From assembly GCF_002243515.1 (NCBI RefSeq), contig NZ_CP022657.1, forward strand, positions 2,595,001 through 2,659,000: DNA of 64,000 bases. The letters run 5' to 3'. Made by a program: the position numbers and the translations under genes. Source of the DNA: Tumebacillus algifaecis (GTDB lineage Bacteria; Bacillota; Bacilli; Tumebacillales; Tumebacillaceae). Below are positions 48,224 through 58,102 of the stretch, one piece after another; position 1 is the stretch's first letter; each line of letters begins with the position of its first letter. The notes under the pieces were generated by a model that had not been told where the DNA came from, did not search any database, and saw nothing but the letters and a program-made list of their open reading frames with translations.

Positions 48224-49795
48224 TTACAAACCCATGTCAAATTCCAAATACGGCGTATCACTTTCCCCCATCACCAACTGATAGGCGACGATTTGTGTCG
48301 ATTGTGCGATGCCGAGCATCTCTTCCGCTTCAGCATCGCGATAGCTTTTCAATGGTCGGGCAAACCAGCCGCGCGCCGCGGCCAATAGACACAGCGATTG
48401 TGCCAGCCGCCCCACCTTCATCAATAGAATCTGATACCCGCGATTGCCATACTTTTGCAACGTCCTCTCGAGATCAACTGCGAAATAGAAGCTGAGTGGA
48501 ATCGAGCGGAAATTGATAAATTTCCCGTCTACCACGCTGGCACGTTCCATCGCCCGCCCGACATCTTCCTGAACTGTCAAGGTACACAAGGCGGGAACAG
48601 ACAGATCACAGCGGTAGATCCCCGACTGCAATCCTTCAACGCGATGCGCAGCCAGATACAGGCCGACCTCTTGGGCCAGCTCGATCGCTTCTGGATTGGC
48701 AGCCAACTCACACAACAATCCGGACAGTTCGGCAAAAGGTAGCGGTCGTCCGACTGCGTTCAACCCGATGCGGTCATTGGCAGAGTTGCGCGACTTTAGC
48801 GCCTCCAGCAGATCCGGATGGCGACTTTTTGTCGAGCGCTGTACAAGCTCGACACAGGAAGCGGACGTGTGCACAAGCTCCTCAGTCACCCCTGAACTGT
48901 CGATCTCGGGTAGTTCCAGTTCAACACGGCTCGTCAATCGCGAAGCTTTCATCATCTGTTGCAAATCCGCGCATTGGTTCATCTCCCGTTCAAACCGAGT
49001 GGAGACCGACGCCATGTCAATCAGTTTCCGTTCCCGAACCAGCTCTCGTTTGGGCGACTCGCCCGCTGTCGCTTGTGGCCAAAGCACAATCACAGCGAGC
49101 GGCGTCTTCACGTCTTCGTTCATGCCCAGCAATTCCATCAAGTCTTGATCGAGAAACTGCTCATGAACGGTTGGCGTGTACCCCAAACGGGTCGCTATCA
49201 TGTTCAATTGGGCGATCACATGCCCCGCTTCCAAACTGGCGATGTTGTACGCAAAGTCCGCGTAGAGCCGAGCGATGCGCCAGAAATCTGCACCCACCAC
49301 CAGCACGCCTTCTGCGCCGGCCAGAGATCGCCCTAACGCATTTTCCAACACATCCCAATTCGTATGCAAATCAATACGTTCCAATGCATGCATGAGCGGA
49401 TCATAGCGATAGATGCCTTCCTCGCCTAGCCAATCGGAATCGGCTGGGATCACGTACAGTTCGGTCGAATATAAACAACGCGCCGAAGGGGCCCCCCGAT
49501 GAAATGGGCGTACGCTCCCGTATTCATATCGCACCAATCCAAGCGCGTTGTGCAGCAAGGTTGTCAATTTAACCAAAGGAGCCAAATGCGTCCCTTGCCG
49601 CAATTGATGCAACGGCTCGACCGTGCCGAGTTCTCGAACCGTTTCACGGCTCAACGGGACGTGTCCGCGATGAGAGGAAGCGGTGAGGAACGGCTCCGGT
49701 TCGGTGCGCACTTCTAAATCGCGCATCGTCTGAAAGCGTAGATAGCTCGTTTGTAGCCAAAAGGAGCGGCCGATCGAAAGGTTGCGATTGCTCAT
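48224..49795 (-). CDS. SagB-type dehydrogenase with two nitroreductase-like halves
   Basis: 523 residues. Two related halves are seen: about 50-245 (GAPSARCLYSTELYV; SLEAGHVIAQLNMIATRLG) and about 335-515 (GKFINFRSIPLSFYF; KVGRLAQSLCLLAAARGW). Each has the late SagB helix pattern. The double SagB form accompanies azole RiPP clusters. Whether both halves bind FMN is unclear, because the early arginine-serine motif is poorly conserved. It lies between the YcaO gene and the LanB-C-like gene. Confidence 0.78.
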   Translation of the reverse strand: MSNRNLSIGRSFWLQTSYLRFQTMRDLEVRTEPEPFLTASSHRGHVPLSRETVRELGTVEPLHQLRQGTHLAPLVKLTTLLHNALGLVRYEYGSVRPFHRGAPSARCLYSTELYVIPADSDWLGEEGIYRYDPLMHALERIDLHTNWDVLENALGRSLAGAEGVLVVGADFWRIARLYADFAYNIASLEAGHVIAQLNMIATRLGYTPTVHEQFLDQDLMELLGMNEDVKTPLAVIVLWPQATAGESPKRELVRERKLIDMASVSTRFEREMNQCADLQQMMKASRLTSRVELELPEIDSSGVTEELVHTSASCVELVQRSTKSRHPDLLEALKSRNSANDRIGLNAVGRPLPFAELSGLLCELAANPEAIELAQEVGLYLAAHRVEGLQSGIYRCDLSVPALCTLTVQEDVGRAMERASVVDGKFINFRSIPLSFYFAVDLERTLQKYGNRGYQILLMKVGRLAQSLCLLAAARGWFARPLKSYRDAEAEEMLGIAQSTQIVAYQLVMGESDTPYLEFDMGL

Positions 49796-49807
49796 CCTCC
49801 GTCCCCC

Positions 49808-51796
49808 TTATGGGAACGGATGCGGTTGCAGATTGATTTCTTCCGGCGCGATCGGTTCCTTGCGGTATCCCATGGTGACCGGAGCTTGCTGCACACGCTC
49901 CATGACGATGCGTCTAAACTGATGGCCAAACGACATCGTCAGCATCCCTTGCACGATCACTTTGACCGCCCGAATCCCCAGCGGTTCCAACTCCGGTGGT
50001 GTCTCATCGATGATCAGAATATCCTGATGATGCTCGAGCAAACGGTCCATCAGATCGGTCAACTCGGCAGAAAAGTCCTTGGGAGGTGTGTTTTCGTACC
50101 AATTGGCGTACAGGTCGCGCACGCTTTTTACCTGACGCCCTTCGCCGAACAAAAAGTCATAGCGCGGCAACGTGTCCGGATGCGAGTAGAGCAACACGTG
50201 ATCTTCCATCGTCTGCACCAGCGTCGGATCGTTCACCATCGCCTCCGCTTCATCGCGTTTTGGCGTCAACGAAATCTCGTAGATCGGCATCGAGGTCACC
50301 ACTTCGACCATCGCTCCCATGATCGCTTTTTCCGGGTCGGCATGAGCTCCGGCAGCCGTATACGTTTTCACACCCGCGTCCTCTGCCGGATTGATCAGCG
50401 TCGCCCAGATACTCGGGATGCCACTTTCCATCGTCATGTCGAACAGATGCAAGCGGTACCCCATCGCTTCGACGCGGTCTTTCACAAGCAGGATGTTTTG
50501 GTCCTTTACGCCTTCCAGATCGATTTCGGTAAGCGGCAGACGATTGTACCAAGCGACGAGGAACGCATCGCGCTCGATCACTTCCATCAGACCATAGTAA
50601 ATCGCTTCTTCGAGCGAACCGCCCATCGCACAGCCGTTCGAAGTCTCATAGACAAAGCGATTGACCGGAGGTTGGTCGGGCGTCGTCTGACTCAATCGAT
50701 AGTAGACCATCTGTTCCGGGATCAGCACCGATTTTTGCTGACGCCACGAGTAGGCCCACACCCAGCCAACTTTTAGATCATCATCATAGGGATGGTAACG
50801 AAAGCCTGGCTCCGCGCGCTGGGCCGGATCGTGAATGCCCAGCTGAGGCGGATGGATCGCATGTTCACGGAACTCTTGATAGGAACCGAAGTTCACCGTC
50901 TTTCTGCCGCGTGGAATCATACCCGCATAACGTTCCAGCGCTTCCAAAATGGAAGTTAATTCCGAATCGTTAAACGTGACGGTGCGGCCAAATCCGATCT
51001 CCGTATGGTTCTCCGTTTCCAGAGGCAGTTCAGCGCCAGTGATCGGAATGAATTTCGAGTACGTCTCCCGATACAGGTGATGGATCAAGCCCATGCGCCA
51101 ATCGTAAAATTCTTTGCGCAAATTCTCCCGGTTCAACTTGGGGTTGGGCAAACGGTAAGAGCGCGGGTCTGACTTCAGGCGCGATTCGATCCGCACCTCC
51201 GCCAATTCCGGGCTGTCATCTGGCACAACTGAACATTCAGGGCACTGCGGATGGGCGAGGAAATGATGAATCTGTCCCTTTAGATTGCCATCATATCCGG
51301 CGTACACCGCTTGTGTGAAGCGCAGCGTGCGACCTGCTGCGAACGACTCCAACTCCTCCGCGATCAACTCGCCAAACCAGTCGAGAAACGGTACGGTCCA
51401 GAGCTTAGGCGCAACCCGATACGACTCGCTTTGTTGAGCTTTGCTCACCGCGTTCCAGATCGGCTTGTTCGGATGGACATTGCGCATTCGAATCTCCGCG
51501 CACTGCAGACAACCTTCTTGCTCCGCGAACGACCACGGCCCGAGAAAGCCTCGATCGACATAGAGATAAGCGCGCAAGTAAGGAACGCCATGCGCTCGCG
51601 TCTCCCGTTGAATGTTCATCTCCCAGTCAGGGTCACGGCGATCTGACAGGCTCAATACCACACCGGGCTTGGCCCCTGACAGATCGAGCGCTTGCGAGTT
51701 CTGCAAACGAACCAGTTCAAAGTCAGCTTCCAGACGCTCGGAAACCGCTTCTGCAAAAAGACCTTCGCCTACGATCCATATCTGCCGCTTGTTCAT
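49808..51796 (-). CDS. YcaO-domain azoline cyclodehydratase with N-terminal E1-like region
   Basis: 662 residues. The N-terminal part (about 1-235) is E1-related and has two paired-cysteine knuckles (CLQC and CPEC). The YcaO domain (about 250-662) contains ATP/Mg motifs: the SILEALERYAG glutamate and GCAMGGSLEEAIYYGLMEVIERDAF. The C-terminus ends PHPFP, the PxPxP pattern known from azoline-forming YcaO proteins. It would activate backbone amides with ATP so that Cys or Ser side chains cyclise. It overlaps the upstream gene by 4 bp. Confidence 0.93.
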   Translation of the reverse strand: MNKRQIWIVGEGLFAEAVSERLEADFELVRLQNSQALDLSGAKPGVVLSLSDRRDPDWEMNIQRETRAHGVPYLRAYLYVDRGFLGPWSFAEQEGCLQCAEIRMRNVHPNKPIWNAVSKAQQSESYRVAPKLWTVPFLDWFGELIAEELESFAAGRTLRFTQAVYAGYDGNLKGQIHHFLAHPQCPECSVVPDDSPELAEVRIESRLKSDPRSYRLPNPKLNRENLRKEFYDWRMGLIHHLYRETYSKFIPITGAELPLETENHTEIGFGRTVTFNDSELTSILEALERYAGMIPRGRKTVNFGSYQEFREHAIHPPQLGIHDPAQRAEPGFRYHPYDDDLKVGWVWAYSWRQQKSVLIPEQMVYYRLSQTTPDQPPVNRFVYETSNGCAMGGSLEEAIYYGLMEVIERDAFLVAWYNRLPLTEIDLEGVKDQNILLVKDRVEAMGYRLHLFDMTMESGIPSIWATLINPAEDAGVKTYTAAGAHADPEKAIMGAMVEVVTSMPIYEISLTPKRDEAEAMVNDPTLVQTMEDHVLLYSHPDTLPRYDFLFGEGRQVKSVRDLYANWYENTPPKDFSAELTDLMDRLLEHHQDILIIDETPPELEPLGIRAVKVIVQGMLTMSFGHQFRRIVMERVQQAPVTMGYRKEPIAPEEINLQPHPFP

Positions 51797-53658
51797 CGCG
51801 CACTCACCTCCTCCAATCCGATCTGACCGATAAGCACGCCATACTGCAGCGGTGCTTCATCGACCAGCCAAGGCATCGAAACGACGGTGATTCCCTGGAA
51901 CAGCAGTTGCTCATGCATCTCGCTGTTCCAAGCCTGCCAAGTCAGACTCTCCGCTTCTGGCACCCATTCGACCTGCTCGACGCGCTCAGGCAGTTGTGCT
52001 GGCTCAGCAGTCGCTGCCGCCGCCCGTTCCGGATGGTTTTCCTGCAGTTGACAAGCGCTCAGCGCCTGCAACAAAGCGGCTTTCAGCGCCTCACGCCGCG
52101 TGCGGCCAATTCCCGAAGCGATCCATTGATTGTCACACCAGATGCGAACCTGATGTGCTGACGAAACGCCCAGATCGACTGCGAACAGACGAACCTGCAA
52201 GCCATAACGCAGTGTCAGCATCTTCAGAAAAGACTGCTCGACATTCGCTTCCAAACGCACTCCCGTAAACTCTTCCAACCGTGTGCCAAGACGTCCAGCC
52301 CGCTCGATCAACGCTTGCAAGATCCCTCGTCCCTGCCACTCATGCACATCGCGCCCATGGCTCCAGGCCGCATCGATCGACAGGTTCACAGAAGATACTT
52401 GCTCCTCGACAAAGCGCGCATAGGCGGTCAGACCTTCCCGAACTGCCATCTCCATCGCCTCATCGATCTGCTCACCGCCAGTGACCACGGCGAGCGCTCG
52501 TCCGTCCACAGCGCCCGGCAAGCGGACGACCGCTTGCGCATGTGCGAACGGAAGCTGCCAGAGATCGCCTGGATGCAACAAGCTCAGCACACCGACCCGA
52601 TCATCCTTGATCTCTTCCAAGTGTCCCAAGAAATCGCGCAGAGGTTCCGCTTCCTGTACCTGTAGGAAACGCTCCATCCCCTGCTCAGCCGAACTCTTGC
52701 CCGGTCGCTGTAGCGGTGAAGGCCAGAGGCGGTGATGCTTGGCTTCCAGTTCTCGCGGGTCGATCAGCGCAACCTGATCGCGCACGCTCAGCGTGTCCAA
52801 AGCGGTAATCGCTTTGAAAGCTTCCAAGGCGGCGACGTTTCCGATCATCACCTGAAAGATTGGCGATTCCGATTCCACCAAACGCTCACCCAGCGGCACA
52901 AAGCGATCGAGCAGACAATGCCAAGAGGTCGTCGCTTCCTCATCGAGCAGTGGCCCGATCACGCCAAGGCCAGACAACTGTGTGCCGATCAAAGCAGGAA
53001 TCTTCAATTCGGCGCACACGTCAATCAGTTGGCCGACTGCCGCCTCTTCATACGCATCACTCACATGTACGACGAGCGATGGACGTTCTGTCTGTTCACG
53101 AAGCCACGTATCCTTGCGGCCCGCCGTGATCCAAGCAGGATCGAACGCCGCATCTCGTTCCTTCCAGCGATCGATCCAATTGCGCAATTCCGCATCGTCC
53201 GTCTCGGCGATCATCGGCGCCCGCAGTCCCATCTTGATCAAAGCGCGCACCAGCGCGCGGAAACTAAGCCCCGATCCGGTGAGCAGCACCTGTCGATCTC
53301 GATAGCGGCGGAACAGCTCACGACCGTTCGACGCCTGATCTTCTAAAAAGAGCAACGACTGTTTGTACAGCGTCTGTTCCGATTCGCTGATCGGCACTTC
53401 GCTGTCGCTCGTCGCATCGATGACCACGCCGCGTCGCACCAGCTCGTGCACCAGCGTGCGCACAAAATTTGCTTGCGCTTCCGGTAGCGGTGCAACCAAT
53501 TCATCCAATGTCCGCTCTCCGGTGAGGTAAGGAAAGACCTGCTCCACCCATTGATAGATCGTCTGACCCTTGATGACAAATTCGTTTGTCCACGTCCGAA
53601 AATAAACACCTTCGTCTGTAGCTGCATAATGCACATGCGGTTTATACTTTGGCTTCAT
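51793..53658 (-). CDS. Putative thiazole-containing bacteriocin maturation protein (E1-like)
   Basis: About 621 residues from the ATG at 53658; an ATG 12 codons upstream is also possible. The length, N-terminal leader-binding-type fold (about 1-110) and degenerate E1-like middle part fit the family named for heterocycloanthracin-type clusters of the Bacillus cereus group. It lacks the zinc knuckles of the ThiF-like protein at 45151. It probably binds the leader peptide and delivers it to YcaO. The end overlaps the YcaO gene. Confidence 0.75.
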   Translation of the reverse strand: MKPKYKPHVHYAATDEGVYFRTWTNEFVIKGQTIYQWVEQVFPYLTGERTLDELVAPLPEAQANFVRTLVHELVRRGVVIDATSDSEVPISESEQTLYKQSLLFLEDQASNGRELFRRYRDRQVLLTGSGLSFRALVRALIKMGLRAPMIAETDDAELRNWIDRWKERDAAFDPAWITAGRKDTWLREQTERPSLVVHVSDAYEEAAVGQLIDVCAELKIPALIGTQLSGLGVIGPLLDEEATTSWHCLLDRFVPLGERLVESESPIFQVMIGNVAALEAFKAITALDTLSVRDQVALIDPRELEAKHHRLWPSPLQRPGKSSAEQGMERFLQVQEAEPLRDFLGHLEEIKDDRVGVLSLLHPGDLWQLPFAHAQAVVRLPGAVDGRALAVVTGGEQIDEAMEMAVREGLTAYARFVEEQVSSVNLSIDAAWSHGRDVHEWQGRGILQALIERAGRLGTRLEEFTGVRLEANVEQSFLKMLTLRYGLQVRLFAVDLGVSSAHQVRIWCDNQWIASGIGRTRREALKAALLQALSACQLQENHPERAAAATAEPAQLPERVEQVEWVPEAESLTWQAWNSEMHEQLLFQGITVVSMPWLVDEAPLQYGVLIGQIGLEEVSAR

Positions 53659-54817
53659 GCTCGTCAGGAACTCCTTCCCCACCAGATTGTCCAAACCCCT
53701 TGACCAACTCCTGCCAAGTGATCCCTTTCACACGCTCAACCGCACCGCAAAGCAGGTAGCAGAGCAGATGTTTATAGTTCGGATTGATACCAAACAAGGG
53801 TAGATAGGTGTAGAAAACATTGATCAACATTCGATAGGTGGCAAACTCCGGCGATTGGAAAAACTGCTCGTTGCCCTGTTTGGCAAACAAAGTTTTATGG
53901 AAATCGCTCATGCCAGCCTCTGGGTCATCCATCTTCCAACGATCGACCGCTTCCTGACCGATGCGCTCAGCCAGATCCTTGTAATGGTCGGTGCTCGAAG
54001 TGAGCTTCCCATCCTTCGCCATCGTGTAGCACTCCTGAAATAGATCACGAAGCGACTCCGACCAGATGCGCAGCGGACGTTCTTCTCCGATGTACACGCC
54101 GTTCGCATCCATCTTGCTCAACACGTCGCGAAGCGTCTCCTCTACGATGCCGCCAAGTTGCTCCTCCTGCTGTTTGTAGGCAGCCAGCAGTTGACCTTTT
54201 TGATCCATCTGTTTCAAAAAGCCCTCAACGTGTGAGCGGTAGGACAGATGACCGCGCAAGATTCCATCGCTCGGGAATTGCTCCGCGACCGCCGCCATCA
54301 TCTTGATCATCCAGAGGTAGCGCTTGAGCGTATCACCGCGCGAGTCCTCCATGATGTCCAGCACCGCATCGAGCGCCTTCACCCAGAAGTTTTCGATGGC
54401 TGTCATCACGTTGACCCCGTTCACCACTTCCGAACGGCGCACAAACGGCAGTTCGACAACCGTATTGTCCGCCTGCAGCGGCTCGTAAGGACCCGCTTCT
54501 AACTCCCAGGCCCCAAGTGTCTTACTCAGTTGAATATACTGAGCCGGATCGAGTGTGCGAAGTGAAGGGTGCGCTTGTAGATAGGGAGCCAGCGCCTCGC
54601 GCACATAGGGCAGGATCGAATCGGTGAAACGATCATGATCCGCTTCCATCTGCAACACCACATGCGGACCAAATTTCCAGTGGCGACGCAAATGCAGTCG
54701 CTCCACGCCAAATTTCGTGCGCAGCTCTTGTAGCAGCGGACGAATGGCGTCCAGCAAGAGCGCCTCCTTTTGATCTTCATAGTAGTACACGTGAATCGCT
54801 TGCCACACCTTCCTCAA
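53642..54817 (-). CDS. LanB C-terminal-like protein, divergent thiopeptide-type
   Basis: 391 residues. The N-terminus (WQAIHVYYYEDQKEALLLDAI) and the RRHWKFGPHVVLQ segment match the thiopeptide-type family, but the YxPExxRYGG motif is lost. It sits directly behind the LanB N-terminal-domain gene with a 4-bp overlap, the place expected for the glutamate-elimination partner of a split dehydratase. The pyridine-forming role is the alternative. Confidence 0.78.
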   Translation of the reverse strand: MRKVWQAIHVYYYEDQKEALLLDAIRPLLQELRTKFGVERLHLRRHWKFGPHVVLQMEADHDRFTDSILPYVREALAPYLQAHPSLRTLDPAQYIQLSKTLGAWELEAGPYEPLQADNTVVELPFVRRSEVVNGVNVMTAIENFWVKALDAVLDIMEDSRGDTLKRYLWMIKMMAAVAEQFPSDGILRGHLSYRSHVEGFLKQMDQKGQLLAAYKQQEEQLGGIVEETLRDVLSKMDANGVYIGEERPLRIWSESLRDLFQECYTMAKDGKLTSSTDHYKDLAERIGQEAVDRWKMDDPEAGMSDFHKTLFAKQGNEQFFQSPEFATYRMLINVFYTYLPLFGINPNYKHLLCYLLCGAVERVKGITWQELVKGFGQSGGEGVPDEHEAKV

Positions 54818-57540
54818 CCCCTTCCACCCGGCTTGCCAAGTTCGACCGTCAATTCTGTCACATGAGTGCGACCCTGCTCGTTAAAAAACATCCCCTCAGC
54901 ATCGGGTAGCATCTCTTCAATTTTCATGCCCAGCTTGGTGTCCACGATGATCTTGCCGAACAGACGAACCAGTAACGGACTTTCAAAATCGATATATTGC
55001 GGTTTAAAATTGGTGAAATTCACTTCCGTCTGCTCCGCCTCTTTCCCTTCGAACATCTGGGCAAACGGGTTCTCCTCGTCGGTCATCGGCATAAAGCGAA
55101 TAAAGACGCGGCTGGGCAGCCCAAGTTTCGTACGCCACTTGTGTACACGGGAGAAGAATTCATAATCGCTCTCTTTCTTCTCACGCTCGATCAATCGACT
55201 GCGCGGCACCATCCATTTTTGACGTGAGACCACGACCTGTCCGAGACGCACGCGCGGATATCTGCGCACTTCCTGCAAACGCTGCTCATCGGTCAACGTG
55301 TGCTCATGGAAGGAGTGGAAATTGAGCGGGAGCAGCGAGTTGGTAAACAGGTTGGTGACCATGCGCACCAAGCTCGGTAGCATCAGCGGGATCAGCGTAC
55401 CCAAAAATGCAGTTTGGAGCGGACCTGTTTCGGGATGATGAAGCATCACGCGGTCCGTCTGTTTGTCATAGACCCACGACAGGTCGCTCCAGCGCAGCGA
55501 TTCGGGCGCCGCTTCGCTCGGCCAAGTCTGAGGCAGATCGGGAAATACCAGTTCGCGTTGGGCCAGTGGTTCGCGCAAGTTTGCGTTAAATCCGTACACA
55601 CCCGATACTTCAGCAAAGGCACCGGTGCCTTCAAACAACGATTCCAAATAGGCGCGCAGTTCCTGCACTTCGTTCCCCTCTGCATACTCCAGGAAACGGG
55701 TGAAGAAGGTGAGAAAACCGTGATAGGCTTGGTTGAGCACCAGCAGGTTTTGTCCATCTGCCCGTTTCTCCCATTGAACGAAAAAGTCGTGCGCCATCGG
55801 GCGATTGCGAATGCTTTTTGGAATCCGTGACGTGAACGACTCCACATCAGCGTCGCTCAACACCACTTCTTCCCCGCTCAACAGCCGTTCGGTGATCAGG
55901 CGCCCAAACTCCAACTTCAGCTCGTTTAAGATGCGAATGTTTTCCACATCGTTCGCAAGCTTCAAATCTGCATGCAGTTCCTCCGGCACCATCGCCCGGA
56001 AGAATTCCTGATTGACCGTCACCAGTGCCTGAATCATGTCGGAAGCACGGGTGCAGACACCATCTTCCCCGTACTGCTCGCGGAACACCTGTGCCAATCT
56101 TGACTGCAGGCGGTACTTCACATCGAACAGCGGCGAGAGTTCTTGCAGGCGAGCGAGATCCTGTGCCATCGCTTGCCACTCGTCAGCAGGCAAACGAGTT
56201 GGCTCCGGCATGATCGCATCTTCATAGAGAAGCATGGCAAAACGAGTGCCGTCCGGCTCCAGGCCGACCGTCGCATACAGCCCCTCGAACAGCGCGGTCA
56301 ATTGCGATAAAAGCTCCTTGCGCTCTTCCACCCCTGCCGTTTCAAACGTGGTGATCAGTGCCTGCACCGTATGCAGATCATTGGCAACTCTGTCCGTGAT
56401 CTCTGTCGGCCACTGCTCAAGCCACCCCAGTACCTCGGCCAGAATATCGGGTGTCTGATCCAGTATTTCGGCGGCCGGTTCGAGAATCTGCAAGTCGATC
56501 AACTGCCCGAGGAATTTCGCGATCTCCTCTTGTTTGCCAAAACCGGACAGATCTTGGAGCAGATCGGCAAACGAGAGCCGCTCTCCCGGTGCAGATTTCA
56601 CTTTATCCAAGACGGTCTGAATCGAGGGGTTATAATTAAGCGAGACGTGCGCTTCGGACGTGCGGAACACGCGCGGTCTGCGCTTCGGATTGTCTGTGCG
56701 GCGCATCATGCGGAATTGACCGTTGCTTACCATCGATGAGCGATTCGTTCGGTAGGTGAGCAGTGGACGAATCTCCGGCCGATTCAACAGCCCATCAAAC
56801 AAGCGGAGCACATATGTATGATTGATCCGCAGGCGGCTGCTGTAATGTCCGACCGATGCGAGAGACTGTTTGCCGTCCTGATCCCATTCACCGAGTCCGA
56901 CTAAGGTAAAGGAGCTAAAAGGTGATGTCTTAGCTCCTGTGCGCGTCAACACCGTGCTCAGGTTGTATTCCACTTTGCGCAACCGTGCACTCTGCTCTTC
57001 GATTGGTGTTTCGATGTACTTTTGCAGCTTAGTGTACAGCTCTTGACTTGTCTGCACCACGCCGTTGAGAAAATACGGATCTTTCGCCAGTTCCTGCATC
57101 TTAAGACGGCTTTGATGCAACTCGCCCTCATAGTGCGACTGAGCTTCCTGTTCCAAATCACGGTTTGATTGATAAACGACCTCCCAAGCTTGCATCTCGG
57201 CGATCAGATCGTCCGGGATATGTCCAGCAAACTCAGGAGGACGCTTTTTCGGAAAACGGCTGTTAAAAATGTCACGTTTATATTTGATCAACTGGTTGCG
57301 CACCGCATCATCGACCAGTTTGGGCACGGCGGCCTCGATGCGGTCAACAAGCGGCTGCGTATGTCTGCTCAACCAATTGGTTTGCTCCGTGATACGATAG
57401 AGGCAGTCCATCGTCTGTGGAGCTTGCCACTCCAGCAGACTCTGAATCGAGATGCCTGCCACGCGCAACATGAAGTTCGGTGCGAGCTTCGTTTCGACGC
57501 CCGCACGAACCGATGCGGTGTCAGTTGTCATTTCATTCAT
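54814..57540 (-). CDS. Lantibiotic dehydratase-type (LanB N-terminal) glutamylation protein
   Basis: 908 residues, the size of split LanB N-terminal domains. The opening APNFMLRVAGISIQSL, the ARLRKVEYNLSTVLTRTGAKTSPFSSFT block near residue 190 and a long central helical part are typical of Lant_dehydr_N. It would transfer Glu from glutamyl-tRNA to Ser/Thr of the azole-bearing precursor, the first half of dehydroalanine formation. There is no elimination domain in the same chain. The start follows AAGGGGG with an eight-base spacer. Confidence 0.9.
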   Translation of the reverse strand: MNEMTTDTASVRAGVETKLAPNFMLRVAGISIQSLLEWQAPQTMDCLYRITEQTNWLSRHTQPLVDRIEAAVPKLVDDAVRNQLIKYKRDIFNSRFPKKRPPEFAGHIPDDLIAEMQAWEVVYQSNRDLEQEAQSHYEGELHQSRLKMQELAKDPYFLNGVVQTSQELYTKLQKYIETPIEEQSARLRKVEYNLSTVLTRTGAKTSPFSSFTLVGLGEWDQDGKQSLASVGHYSSRLRINHTYVLRLFDGLLNRPEIRPLLTYRTNRSSMVSNGQFRMMRRTDNPKRRPRVFRTSEAHVSLNYNPSIQTVLDKVKSAPGERLSFADLLQDLSGFGKQEEIAKFLGQLIDLQILEPAAEILDQTPDILAEVLGWLEQWPTEITDRVANDLHTVQALITTFETAGVEERKELLSQLTALFEGLYATVGLEPDGTRFAMLLYEDAIMPEPTRLPADEWQAMAQDLARLQELSPLFDVKYRLQSRLAQVFREQYGEDGVCTRASDMIQALVTVNQEFFRAMVPEELHADLKLANDVENIRILNELKLEFGRLITERLLSGEEVVLSDADVESFTSRIPKSIRNRPMAHDFFVQWEKRADGQNLLVLNQAYHGFLTFFTRFLEYAEGNEVQELRAYLESLFEGTGAFAEVSGVYGFNANLREPLAQRELVFPDLPQTWPSEAAPESLRWSDLSWVYDKQTDRVMLHHPETGPLQTAFLGTLIPLMLPSLVRMVTNLFTNSLLPLNFHSFHEHTLTDEQRLQEVRRYPRVRLGQVVVSRQKWMVPRSRLIEREKKESDYEFFSRVHKWRTKLGLPSRVFIRFMPMTDEENPFAQMFEGKEAEQTEVNFTNFKPQYIDFESPLLVRLFGKIIVDTKLGMKIEEMLPDAEGMFFNEQGRTHVTELTVELGKPGGRG

Positions 57541-57657
57541 TTTAGATGCCCCCTTTGATGCTGGTAGAACTACCCCTAAAAAAAGAAAGAATGATTTCGA
57601 ATGATATGTATTATAATAGTAGTGTAACTAGCAAAGCGCTCGATTTGACTGTATAAA

Positions 57658-57693
57658 GATTGGTTGGCGCTGCGGGAACAGCGTCAACCAATC
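57658..57693 (-). terminator. Hairpin between the last precursor gene and lanB
   Basis: A 15-pair stem with one or two mismatches (GATTGGTTG...CAACCAATC) is followed by a weak T-tract. It may act as a partial terminator or an RNA end-stabiliser, giving more precursor than enzyme mRNA. Confidence 0.7.
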
Positions 57694-57710
57694 GAATAAA
57701 GTATGCATAA

Positions 57711-57860
57711 TTAGCAGCTTCCGCAGCAAGAGCTGGAACCGCAGGTGGAGCAGCCAGAGCTGGAGGAGGAACCGGACGATGCAGCAGTCTCCGGCAGAGC
57801 CATTGCATCATTCAGGTCCATTACTTCCAGACCAGTCACTTCGAGTGCTTTGATTTCCAT
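57711..57860 (-). CDS. Thiopeptide-type precursor peptide, copy 1 (lanB-proximal)
   Basis: 49 residues. The leader (about 1-27: EIKALEVTGLEVMDLNDAM, then ALPETAAS) is acidic and resembles thiazolylpeptide leaders. The core is rich in Ser, Gly and Cys and ends SGCSTCGSSSCCGSC. It holds five Cys, all near the C-terminus. The protein is identical to copies 2 and 3, though the DNA differs from copy 2 at 12 silent sites. A longer start (an ATG at 57896) has no ribosome binding site, whereas this one follows AGGAGG. Confidence 0.92.
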   Translation of the reverse strand: MEIKALEVTGLEVMDLNDAMALPETAASSGSSSSSGCSTCGSSSCCGSC

Positions 57861-57905
57861 TATGTACACCCCCCTCCTTTTTGAAATACACCCCAATCCC
57901 CATCA

Positions 57906-58055
57906 TTAGCAGCTACCGCAGCAGGAGCTGGAACCGCAAGTGGAGCAACCGGAGCTGGAGGAGGAACCGGACGATGCAGCAGTTTCCGGCAGAGCCATAG
58001 CGTCGTTCAGGTCCATTACTTCCAAACCAGTAACTTCGAGAGCTTTGATTTCCAT
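57906..58055 (-). CDS. Thiopeptide-type precursor peptide, copy 2
   Basis: 49 residues, same protein as copies 1 and 3. A strong AAAGGAGGTG lies eight bases before the ATG. Copies 2 and 3 differ by four silent changes, so this pair is the youngest duplication. The gap to copy 1 is about 45 bp and shares the A-rich flank with copy 3's downstream flank only in part. Confidence 0.92.
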   Translation of the reverse strand: MEIKALEVTGLEVMDLNDAMALPETAASSGSSSSSGCSTCGSSSCCGSC

Positions 58056-58102
58056 GTGTTTTCACCTCCTTTCAATTCAATCCCATACAACCTGTCCATC
58101 CA

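Noticed and set aside
57711..57896. A longer form of precursor copy 1 starting 12 codons earlier
   Set aside because: The other two copies lack this extension, and AGGAGG sits before the shorter start.
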